Of a DNA stretch of 64,000 nucleotides, positions 9,505 through 16,160 are shown in pieces. Where the stretch lies: contig NZ_AP031496.1 in NCBI RefSeq assembly GCF_042850945.1, forward strand, positions 1,302,001 to 1,366,000. Direction: 5' to 3'. Numbering within the stretch: position 1 is the first letter of the stretch; every line of letters begins with the position of its first letter. Position numbers and translations under genes: made by a program. Below the pieces are notes generated by a model, which saw only the letters and a program-made list of their open reading frames with translations, had not been told where the DNA came from and did no database searches. This stretch comes from Halioxenophilus aromaticivorans (GTDB lineage: Bacteria; Pseudomonadota; Gammaproteobacteria; Pseudomonadales; Cellvibrionaceae).

Positions 9505-10752
9505 ATGGATTTTGCGTATTCAGAGCGCGTAGTCGAATTTAGCCAGCAGCTCGAATCCTTTATGGCCGAGCACATAGAGCCAAGGATTCGACAGTACAAC
9601 GAGGCCATTGAAGAGGGTACCTTCCCGGTACCTTTTATGGCGGAGCTTAAAGAGCTGGCCAAAAGCCAGGGCCTATGGAACTTATTTTTACCAAGCTTAA
9701 AACCGGATGAGCCAGGTATTGGCTTAACTAATTTAGAGTACGCACCCTTGGCCGAAATTATGGGGCGCGTACATTGGGCATCGGAGGTGTTTAACTGTAA
9801 CGCACCGGATACGGGCAATATGGAGTTATTGCATATGTTTGCCACACCGGAGCAAAAGCAGCAGTGGCTGGAACCGTTGCTCAATGGTGAAATTCGCTCG
9901 GCCTTTTGTATGACCGAGCCAGACGTATCTTCCTCCGATGCCACGAATATCACCATGAATATTCAGCGCAGTGGCGATGAATACGTTATCAATGGTCGCA
10001 AGTGGTTTATTACCAACTCCGCCCACCCCAATTGCCAATTGTTTATTGTGATGGGTAAAACCGACCCTGATGCGGCCAGTCATCAACAGCAAAGTATGGT
10101 GTTGGTTTCTCGCCATCAACCGGGTATTGAAATTGTTCGTAATCCCCCTGTGCTTGGTCACCATTCGCCGGAAGGGCACTGTGAAATCGTATTTCGGGAT
10201 GTTCGCGTGCCCGTGGCAAATTGCCTGGGCGGAGAGGGCAGTGGCTTTGCTCTGGCCCAAGCGCGTTTGGGCCCAGGCCGTATCCATCATTGCATGCGCT
10301 CTATTGGTGCGGCTGAGTTAGCGTTACAACTGATGACTGCCCGTGCGCAGGAGCGTAAAGCGTTTGGTAAATACTTGCATCAGCACGGCACGGTTGCCGA
10401 GTGGATCGCCAAATCCCGTATGGAAATCGACCAAGCTCGATTACTGGTACTTAAAGCGGCTTGGATGATTGACCACCAAGGCGCGAAGGCTGCTCGAAAA
10501 GAAATTTCTATGATCAAAGCCGTGGTGCCAGCGATGCACACCCGGGTAGTGGACCGCGCGATCCAAGTGTTTGGTGCCATGGGTCTAACACCAGACACAC
10601 CCTTGGCAGAGAGCTATATTCAAGGCCGCTGCCTGCGTTTTGCCGATGGCCCGGACGAGGTGCACCTGCAAACTATTGCAAAGTTAGAACTTAAGCAGAG
10701 CGCCGAGAACCCTGGTGCAACACTGCCCTATTTAACACCTCCTTTGCGTTGA
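9505..10752 (+). CDS. ACAD10/11-like acyl-CoA dehydrogenase (LvaC-like)
   Basis: A 415-residue FAD-dependent acyl-CoA dehydrogenase-family enzyme. The segments LTNLEYAPLAEIMGR, NCNAPDTGNMELL, SAFCMTEPDVSSSDATN, NGRKWFITNSAHPNCQLFIVMGKTDP, GPGRIHHCMRSIG and RFADGPDEVHLQTIA match the ACAD11-type subfamily rather than short- or medium-chain enzymes. In ACAD10/11 and LvaC this domain removes phosphate from a 4-phosphoacyl-CoA made by an APH-type kinase and leads toward the 3-hydroxy or 2-enoyl product. Such a kinase is encoded in the same cluster as a separate polypeptide. It ends the operon; a terminator follows at 10819. Confidence 0.9.
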   Translation: MDFAYSERVVEFSQQLESFMAEHIEPRIRQYNEAIEEGTFPVPFMAELKELAKSQGLWNLFLPSLKPDEPGIGLTNLEYAPLAEIMGRVHWASEVFNCNAPDTGNMELLHMFATPEQKQQWLEPLLNGEIRSAFCMTEPDVSSSDATNITMNIQRSGDEYVINGRKWFITNSAHPNCQLFIVMGKTDPDAASHQQQSMVLVSRHQPGIEIVRNPPVLGHHSPEGHCEIVFRDVRVPVANCLGGEGSGFALAQARLGPGRIHHCMRSIGAAELALQLMTARAQERKAFGKYLHQHGTVAEWIAKSRMEIDQARLLVLKAAWMIDHQGAKAARKEISMIKAVVPAMHTRVVDRAIQVFGAMGLTPDTPLAESYIQGRCLRFADGPDEVHLQTIAKLELKQSAENPGATLPYLTPPLR

Positions 10753-10818
10753 TCAGCCCGCGCGGATAAGTCCGCGCAGACTAAACGGGCACAGAGAAAT
10801 AGTTAGAGAAATAGGTAC

Positions 10819-10847
10819 AAAAAAGCGCTTTTCACAGCGCTTTTTTT
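10819..10847. terminator. Bidirectional rho-independent terminator
   Basis: AAAAAAGCGCT and AGCGCTTTTTTT form a hairpin with an A tract on one side and a T tract on the other. It lies between the convergent acyl-CoA dehydrogenase gene (ends 10752) and the membrane-protein gene (ends 10869), and can serve both directions. Confidence 0.9.
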
Positions 10848-10868
10848 GTGCCTAATTAATGTTTGCCA

Positions 10869-11381
10869 TCAATGCCCTTCAGTTGCTGCTTGTGGTTGGC
10901 TTATTTTGGCCATTATTAGGCGTATGCCTAAAATGCCCATAACCACCACGATACCACCGACGACGACTAAGCCGGCCCACAGCAGTGGCGCTGGTTGATC
11001 CGCCCTAGCCGCTAGCCCGCTTACCAAGTAAAACATAAACGCATAGTTATTGAAGATAGCAGGAAGCACTTCGCCAAAAGCGACTATGGCGTAGACCACG
11101 GTACACACAAACGCTAAACGAGCTGCGGCAATTCCCAAGCTGGGCGCTGCCAGCTCAACAAATTTAACCGTGGCGACGTAGCAGGCGATACCCACAAGCC
11201 CGCCCATAATGATTTTATGGGCTTTGGATTTATCCATGTGGGTTTCAAAGAAAAAGATCATCACCATAAATACCGGCCAGGCCGGTAAATGCCAGTGGTG
11301 CAGCACCAGCTCAATGGCTATGATCAGTAGTATTAAAAATACGCCAAAAATAAGTCGTTCTTTACGAATACCTAACATCAT
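10869..11381 (-). CDS. Small polytopic membrane protein, unknown function
   Basis: This 170-residue protein was not recognised. It has about four or five hydrophobic helices: LIFGVFLILLIIAIELVL, WPVFMVMIFFF, IIMGGLVGIACYVATV, LAFVCTVVYAIVAFGEVL plus a following hydrophobic stretch, and LLWAGLVVVGGIVVVMGILGI. The N-terminus is short and cytoplasmic-looking, and the tail SQPQAATEGH is polar. It is downstream of, and probably co-transcribed with, the HMG-CoA reductase gene. The 84 bp between them are filled mostly by a hexanucleotide repeat. Its own ribosome binding site is weak (GAG about 9 nt before the ATG). A role linked to the isoprenoid or lipid neighbours is only a guess. Confidence 0.7.
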   Translation of the reverse strand: MMLGIRKERLIFGVFLILLIIAIELVLHHWHLPAWPVFMVMIFFFETHMDKSKAHKIIMGGLVGIACYVATVKFVELAAPSLGIAAARLAFVCTVVYAIVAFGEVLPAIFNNYAFMFYLVSGLAARADQPAPLLWAGLVVVGGIVVVMGILGIRLIMAKISQPQAATEGH

Positions 11382-11394
11382 TATTATTCTCGTT

Positions 11395-11466
11395 TTAGGT
11401 TTAGGTTTAGGTTTAGGTTTAGGTTTAGGTTTAGGTTTAGGTTTAGGTTTAGGTTTAGGTTTAAGT
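11395..11466. repeat. Telomere-like hexanucleotide tandem array (TTAGGT)11-12
   Basis: Eleven perfect TTAGGT units run from 11395 to 11460, followed by one imperfect unit (TTAAGT, 11461-11466). Read with the flanking genes, the unit is ACCTAA. The array fills nearly the whole space between the HMG-CoA reductase stop codon and the next start codon. Changes in copy number by slippage would not shift any frame but would alter intergenic spacing in 6-nt steps. Confidence 0.97.
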
Positions 11467-12641
11467 TAGGGGCGGTTGCGGCCTAAGTCGTCGTGGCTGC
11501 TTACCCATTCTTCGGAGACAACAGCCGCACCGAGGGAGATCTCTCCGCACAAGACGGTAGCCGCTATTATTTCAGCCAGTTTTTTCGCTTTGCCTGTGCC
11601 GTAGCAATCCATTACTTCTAAGCATTCCCTTTGTGTTGCCAAACCAGTGCCGCCGCCATAGGTGGCGACAATAAGGGAAGGTAGGGTGACGGAATAATAA
11701 TAATCGCCTTCAGGTGTTACTTCTGCATGCACCAAACTGGCGTGGGCCTCGGCAACGTTGGCTTCATCTTGTCCGGTGGCAATAAACATAGAGGCAATGC
11801 CATTGGCGGGGTGCACGCCATTGTGCACAGCGCCGGCCATTAAACCACCCAATTGCGAGGTGCGACGGGCGGCGTACATGGCCTCCGGGGAAGTTCTGAG
11901 TCGATCCAAAATTAATTGTCTGGGGATGGTGACCTCTGCAACCACGCGTTTGCCTCGGCTGTGTAACGTATTAAGTGCAGAGTGCTTTTTATCGGTATCC
12001 ATATTGCCGGATAAAAAATAGTAACTGACTTTGCCTGGGTAGTTTTGGCTGATCCATTGGCAGGCTACGTAGGTCGCTTTGCCACACATGTTTTGGCCGG
12101 CTGCGTCTCCGGTGGTGTAATTAAAGCGTAGGTAGAGCAATTTAGAGGCCGCAAACTGTTGAATGTTTCTCAGCTTGCCGCTGCGCGTGGTGGTTTCCGC
12201 TGCGGCTTTTATGCCGGCAAAGTTCTCATTCACCCATAGGCCAAAATCCCGTGCTTCTCGGGCGTTGGCAAAAGCATAGACCGGTGCTCGTTGCATGGCA
12301 TCGTCTACCACAGTGGTGGTGATACCGCCGGCGGCGCGGGTAATCATCATGCCACGGCTGTAACTGGCAACCAAGGTACCTTCGGTGGTGGCCATGGGCA
12401 CAAAAAAATCGCCCTGGGCGTGCTCACCATTGACTTTAATAGGGCCTGCGAAACCCACGGGGAGTTGTACCACGCCGGTAAAGTTTTCAATGTTGCCGGG
12501 TAGCATGGCAGGGTCGAAGGAAAATTTGCAGGTGTGCTCTAAATTTGCGCCAGTGTGCTCTTCGATAAATCGGCGTCTAAGGGCTGCGGCCTCGCGGCTG
12601 TAGTCGTTGGTTTGATCGCGCGGTACGGATAAATTACTCAT
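11466..12641 (-). CDS. Hydroxymethylglutaryl-CoA reductase, class I type
   Basis: A 391-residue HMG-CoA reductase, which interconverts HMG-CoA and mevalonate with two NAD(P)H. All four catalytic residues are visible: Glu87 in VPMATTEGTLVAS, Lys218 in TDKKHSALN, Asp292 in ATGQDEAN, and His383 in VSSHDDLGRNRP. The VQLPVGFAGP and ATTEG sequences are class I features; class II enzymes such as that of Pseudomonas mevalonii differ there. There is no N-terminal membrane domain. It sits third in a reverse operon with an Fe-type alcohol dehydrogenase and a thioesterase. No other mevalonate gene is in the window, so whether it works in isoprenoid synthesis or in handling a catabolic HMG-CoA or similar thioester is open. 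Confidence 0.93.
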   Translation of the reverse strand: MSNLSVPRDQTNDYSREAAALRRRFIEEHTGANLEHTCKFSFDPAMLPGNIENFTGVVQLPVGFAGPIKVNGEHAQGDFFVPMATTEGTLVASYSRGMMITRAAGGITTTVVDDAMQRAPVYAFANAREARDFGLWVNENFAGIKAAAETTTRSGKLRNIQQFAASKLLYLRFNYTTGDAAGQNMCGKATYVACQWISQNYPGKVSYYFLSGNMDTDKKHSALNTLHSRGKRVVAEVTIPRQLILDRLRTSPEAMYAARRTSQLGGLMAGAVHNGVHPANGIASMFIATGQDEANVAEAHASLVHAEVTPEGDYYYSVTLPSLIVATYGGGTGLATQRECLEVMDCYGTGKAKKLAEIIAATVLCGEISLGAAVVSEEWVSSHDDLGRNRP

Positions 12642-12676
12642 GTGGAAAGTCCTCGTTTATTGTTATTGTCACTGTG

Positions 12677-13123
12677 CTACTGGCTTGGCCGCGTTTGGGA
12701 AAGCCGTTCTAATTGCGTTCGAATCGTTAAAGGAATGGGTACCGGGCGTTCGCTTTCGCGATCGACGAATACGTGGGTGAAATTACCGAAAGCGCAGGCG
12801 GTAGACTTGCCCTGTTCAAAAATACCCAGCCCATATTGAACCGAGCTATTGCCCAATTTGTTGACTTTTAGTCCGCCCTCAAGTGTGGCCGGAAAGGCGA
12901 CCCCACTGAGGTAGTTGCACTCCGAATGCACAATGTAACCAATGGCATCGCCGCGGCGGATGTCCAGGCCGCACTGCTCAATTAAAAAGTGGTTAGTAAC
13001 CGTGTCAAAGTAGGAGTAGTACTGCACATTATTAATATGGCCGTAAATGTCGTTATCCATCCAACGAGTGGTCAACGGTAAAAACCAAGCGTATTGGTCG
13101 CGCAAGCTATCTGGGTTTACCAT
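12677..13123 (-). CDS. Hotdog-fold acyl-CoA thioesterase (4-HBT/YbgC type)
   Basis: 148 residues of the 4-hydroxybenzoyl-CoA thioesterase superfamily. The signature TTRWMDNDIYGHINNVQYYSYFD (about residues 16-38) contains the catalytic Asp in the D-x-y-G-H-x-N context. A central strand region (GGLKVNKLGNSSVQYGLGIF) and the terminal FVDRE follow. The enzyme hydrolyses an acyl-CoA to the free acid; chain-length preference is not predictable. It lies 35 bp upstream of the HMG-CoA reductase gene and 7 bp downstream of the alcohol dehydrogenase gene, so it belongs to one operon. Confidence 0.88.
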   Translation of the reverse strand: MVNPDSLRDQYAWFLPLTTRWMDNDIYGHINNVQYYSYFDTVTNHFLIEQCGLDIRRGDAIGYIVHSECNYLSGVAFPATLEGGLKVNKLGNSSVQYGLGIFEQGKSTACAFGNFTHVFVDRESERPVPIPLTIRTQLERLSQTRPSQ

Positions 13124-13130
13124 GGAGGCC

Positions 13131-14291
13131 TCAAAAACTGTTTTGATAAATCGTCAGCGCGTCGCGCTCGCTGAGTTCACGTGGGTTGTTCACCAACAGA
13201 CGCTGTTGCAACATGGCATCCTTGGCGAGCATGGGTAAATCGGATTGTTTGATACCAACTTCGGATAACCGATTGGGCAGCGCCAGCTCATCGATTAACT
13301 GGATAAAATACTCGATTAAACGCGCTGTTTTAGCCTGTGCATCCACGCCCTCGCCACGTTTAGAAGGCACTATCAAATCTGCCAAATCGGCATATAAGCT
13401 GGCTGCGCTGGTGGCGTTGAATTTTAATACTTCGGGTAATACCAGCGAGTTACTCAGCCCGTGGGGGAGGTGAAAGTGGCCCCCCAATGGGTAGGCCAAG
13501 GCGTGAACCGCCGCCACGGGGGCATTGGCAAAGGCTTGGCCGGCCAAGCAGGCGCCCAGCAGCATTTGTTGTCGCGCCTCAATGTCAGTGCCATCAGAAA
13601 ACGCGGTTAGCAGATTAGCGCTAAGCAGTTTTAGAGAGTGTAGGGCGAGCATATCGGAGTAGGAGTTTTTCTTGAGTTTGCTGGTGTAGGCCTCAATGGC
13701 GTGCACCATGGCGTCGATACCGGTCATCGCGGTGGTAGCTGGGGGCAGTCCCAGAGTCAGTTCTGCGTCCAGCAACGCCACATCGGCAAATAAAACCGGG
13801 GAAACTACTCCAGCTTTGGTGGTATTGCCGGTGGTGACAATGGCCACCGCGGTTACCTCAGAGCCAGTGCCTGCGGTGGTGGGGATCATTATCAGAGGCA
13901 GCCGTTGCCCCTGTACATTGTCAACTCCGTAAATATCCACCAAGCGCTCGTCACTATTAACCAGTAATGCCACCAGCTTAGCGGTATCCAGAGAGCTGCC
14001 ACCACCCAGGCCAATGATACCGTCGGCGGCACAGGCCTTAGCCATTTCCACGGCCTGCAAAATGATGTTTTCCGGTGGGTCGGCAATAACTTGGGTAAAA
14101 CACTCACAGTTTACGCCGGCCTGGCTAAGTGGATACATCGCCTGCGCTACTAAGCCGCTTTTCTCTATACCGGGGTCAGTAACGATAAACGGCCGTTTGA
14201 TTTTTAATTGACGGCAGATATTGTTAAGTTGTTGCACTGCGCCGGGCGCGCTTATTAAGGAAGCAACCGTACCGAAGCTGAAGCTATTCAT
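13131..14291 (-). CDS. Iron-containing (group III) alcohol dehydrogenase
   Basis: About 386 residues from the ATG at 14291 (MNSFSFGTVASLISAPGAV). A TTG further upstream at 14348 would add 19 unsupported residues. The NAD-binding region contains GLGGGSSLDTAK. The family signature PTTAGTGSEVTAVAIVTT follows, and the metal-ligand histidines lie in AVHALAYPLGGHFHLPHGLSN. Enzymes of this family oxidise alcohols or 4-hydroxybutyrate-like hydroxy acids, or reduce aldehydes. A 4-hydroxyacid role would fit the kinase/ACAD11 pair on the other strand, but this is inference. It is the first gene of the reverse operon. Confidence 0.92.
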   Translation of the reverse strand: MNSFSFGTVASLISAPGAVQQLNNICRQLKIKRPFIVTDPGIEKSGLVAQAMYPLSQAGVNCECFTQVIADPPENIILQAVEMAKACAADGIIGLGGGSSLDTAKLVALLVNSDERLVDIYGVDNVQGQRLPLIMIPTTAGTGSEVTAVAIVTTGNTTKAGVVSPVLFADVALLDAELTLGLPPATTAMTGIDAMVHAIEAYTSKLKKNSYSDMLALHSLKLLSANLLTAFSDGTDIEARQQMLLGACLAGQAFANAPVAAVHALAYPLGGHFHLPHGLSNSLVLPEVLKFNATSAASLYADLADLIVPSKRGEGVDAQAKTARLIEYFIQLIDELALPNRLSEVGIKQSDLPMLAKDAMLQQRLLVNNPRELSERDALTIYQNSF

Positions 14292-14544
14292 GGTGTTATC
14301 CGGGCAAGTCGTTATCGTTATTTTTGAGTAAGTGCTTAGGTAGAACAAGAATCCAAGCGTTGTCCCAGCTTAAAAGAACGGCTAATTCGCTCAATAGCAT
14401 TTTTGACCATAAGGGATTGCCAAAAGCAGCTGGTAGCTTTAGTGGATACTGCTCTCATATTGCTAGGGCAGCTTTTCGCAGAAGATAGGCAGCCGGCGTT
14501 GAACCGTGTTAACCGATTGCAATGAGCTTAGATTTGGAGGCTAA

Positions 14545-15588
14545 ATGGCTAACGATACCGAAAATACTCCCAGTGATACCCCCACTAATACTCCCAGCAA
14601 GAGCCCGGGGCAAAATCAATCCAACCCTGTAAAACAAGAACTAATGAGCGAGCAATTTGATGAGGGCGACGGCACCTCTATTGAAACTGGTGCTCGATCT
14701 TCCACGGTGGGCCAGAGTCTGCACGCATTGGCGCTAAAGCGGCACGACCCGGAAGCCATAAAGCGCAGTTTTGAAACCGGTGAATACCCCTATAAGAACA
14801 AAATGCGCCGATCAGTCTACGAAAAACAGAAAACGCAGCTGCAGGTAGAATTACTCAAGGCCCAGCGTTGGGTGAAAGAAACCGGGCAAAAGGTGGTGAT
14901 TGTGTTTGAAGGCCGAGACGCGGCCGGCAAAGGGGGGACAATCAAGCGTTTTATGGAGCATCTAAACCCTCGCGGTGCGCGGGTAGTGGCATTGGAAAAG
15001 CCCACCGAGGCGGAACGTTCCCAGTGGTACTTTCAGCGCTACATTCAGCATCTACCGGCGGGAGGCGAAATGGTGTTGTTTGATCGCTCTTGGTACAACC
15101 GAGCCGGGGTAGAGAGAGTGATGGAATTCTGCACACCTAACGAGTATCTGGAGTTTATGCGCCAATGCCCAGATTTTGAGCGGATGCTGGTGCGCTCGGA
15201 TATCCATCTTTTTAAATACTGGTTTTCGGTCACCCAAGACGAACAGGCCCGCCGTTTCGCGCAGCGCCGCAAAGATCCGCTTAAGCAGTGGAAGCTGTCG
15301 CCTATAGATAAGGCGTCGCAAAACAAGTGGGACGACTACACCGAGGCCAAGGAAGCCATGTTCTTCTACACCGACACCGCCGATGCGCCGTGGACAATCA
15401 TCAAGTCCAACGATAAAAAGCGTGCCCGCATTAATGCCATGCAGCATTTTCTCAGACATTTGCCCTACGCTGGTAAAGACACCAGTGTTGTACGCGCGCC
15501 GGACCCACTGATTGTGGGTGCTAGTAGCCATGTGATTGGGGAGTCTGAGCATGTGTTTGGTAAAACCCTGCACCCCACCATGAAGTAA
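14545..15588 (+). CDS. ppk2: Polyphosphate kinase 2
   Basis: 347 residues. PPK2 transfers phosphate between polyphosphate and nucleoside di- or monophosphates. The Walker A motif GRDAAGKGG lies at about residues 123-131, the Walker B-like LFDRSWYNRAGVE around 178-190 (Asp180), and the lid region EKPTEAERSQWYFQRY between them. The one-domain length fits class I PPK2. The first ~35 residues are a polar, Thr/Pro/Ser/Asn-rich tail built from near-repeats (TPS, TPT, TPSK) that is not part of the fold. The start is supported by TTGGAGG just upstream. It stands alone, with no PPK1 or PPX nearby. Confidence 0.93.
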   Translation: MANDTENTPSDTPTNTPSKSPGQNQSNPVKQELMSEQFDEGDGTSIETGARSSTVGQSLHALALKRHDPEAIKRSFETGEYPYKNKMRRSVYEKQKTQLQVELLKAQRWVKETGQKVVIVFEGRDAAGKGGTIKRFMEHLNPRGARVVALEKPTEAERSQWYFQRYIQHLPAGGEMVLFDRSWYNRAGVERVMEFCTPNEYLEFMRQCPDFERMLVRSDIHLFKYWFSVTQDEQARRFAQRRKDPLKQWKLSPIDKASQNKWDDYTEAKEAMFFYTDTADAPWTIIKSNDKKRARINAMQHFLRHLPYAGKDTSVVRAPDPLIVGASSHVIGESEHVFGKTLHPTMK

Positions 15589-15904
15589 AACTCCACCTAC
15601 CTGTAAAAAATCAGTGGTCTGTGCATCCAGGGCATCATTTAAGTGAGTGACAGAGGTATCAATTCGAGTAATTAGACGCCTTTAATGGTTGTTACTATGT
15701 CACTGACTTGTTTACTTTATGCATGTTAAGTAAATTTTTGTTTATTTGTTGTTGCTAATTGTTATACTCAAAGCACAGTCAAGCACTAAAAACGCCTAAC
15801 ATCAGTGCATAAGTGCAACCTATTAATGAGTTACCGTATAGTGAAGGTCAAATACGACGTATTTTGCCTGCTATTTAACCAGTTGGAACGAAAATCGCTT
15901 AGTT

Positions 15905-16072
15905 GTCTAAAGCAAAGTCTTTAGACGGAATATTGGCGGCCAGGGAGAGGCGTTACACCGCCCCCGCGCTGATTACAAAACTGTAAATAATTGTAAGTAT
16001 GGTAGTAAGCAAGGTGGTTGGGGCAAGGCCCCAAGCAAGGTGGACCATCGTTATAGTCGATAAGACGATGGT
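15905..16072 (+). promoter_or_regulatory. Hairpin-rich 5' leader of the GGDEF-EAL gene
   Basis: Within the 572-bp gap before the GGDEF-EAL gene I count several inverted repeats in one orientation. They are GTCTAAAG/CTTTAGAC (15905-15926, 6-nt loop), GGGGC-AAG-GCCCC (16020-16032) flanked by two direct copies of AGCAAGGTGG (16008-16017 and 16034-16043), and ACCATCGT/ACGATGGT (16044-16072). The first is followed 7 nt later by TGGCGGCC, as is a related palindrome before the next gene. I could not match this to the c-di-GMP-I riboswitch consensus. The rest of the gap (15589-15904) shows nothing I can name. Confidence 0.4.
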
Positions 16073-16160
16073 GTGGTTAGAGTAAAGGTGTGCGGCGTTG
16101 TGGTAGTGACTGCGAACATATTGACTGTATATCGGCCAGCGTGCACTGATGGAGTAGGGA

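Noticed and set aside
11209..11469. Forward frame with a Gly-Leu repeat tail through the hexamer array
   Set aside because: It is antisense to the membrane-protein gene, and the GL repeat is merely the translation of (TTAGGT)n.
15905..15960. Possible c-di-GMP-I (GEMM) riboswitch because of GCAAAG near a hairpin upstream of a GGDEF gene
   Set aside because: The flanking conserved segments of the GEMM-I consensus (the GGGCAAACC-like and GGTAGCCGGG-like parts) are missing.
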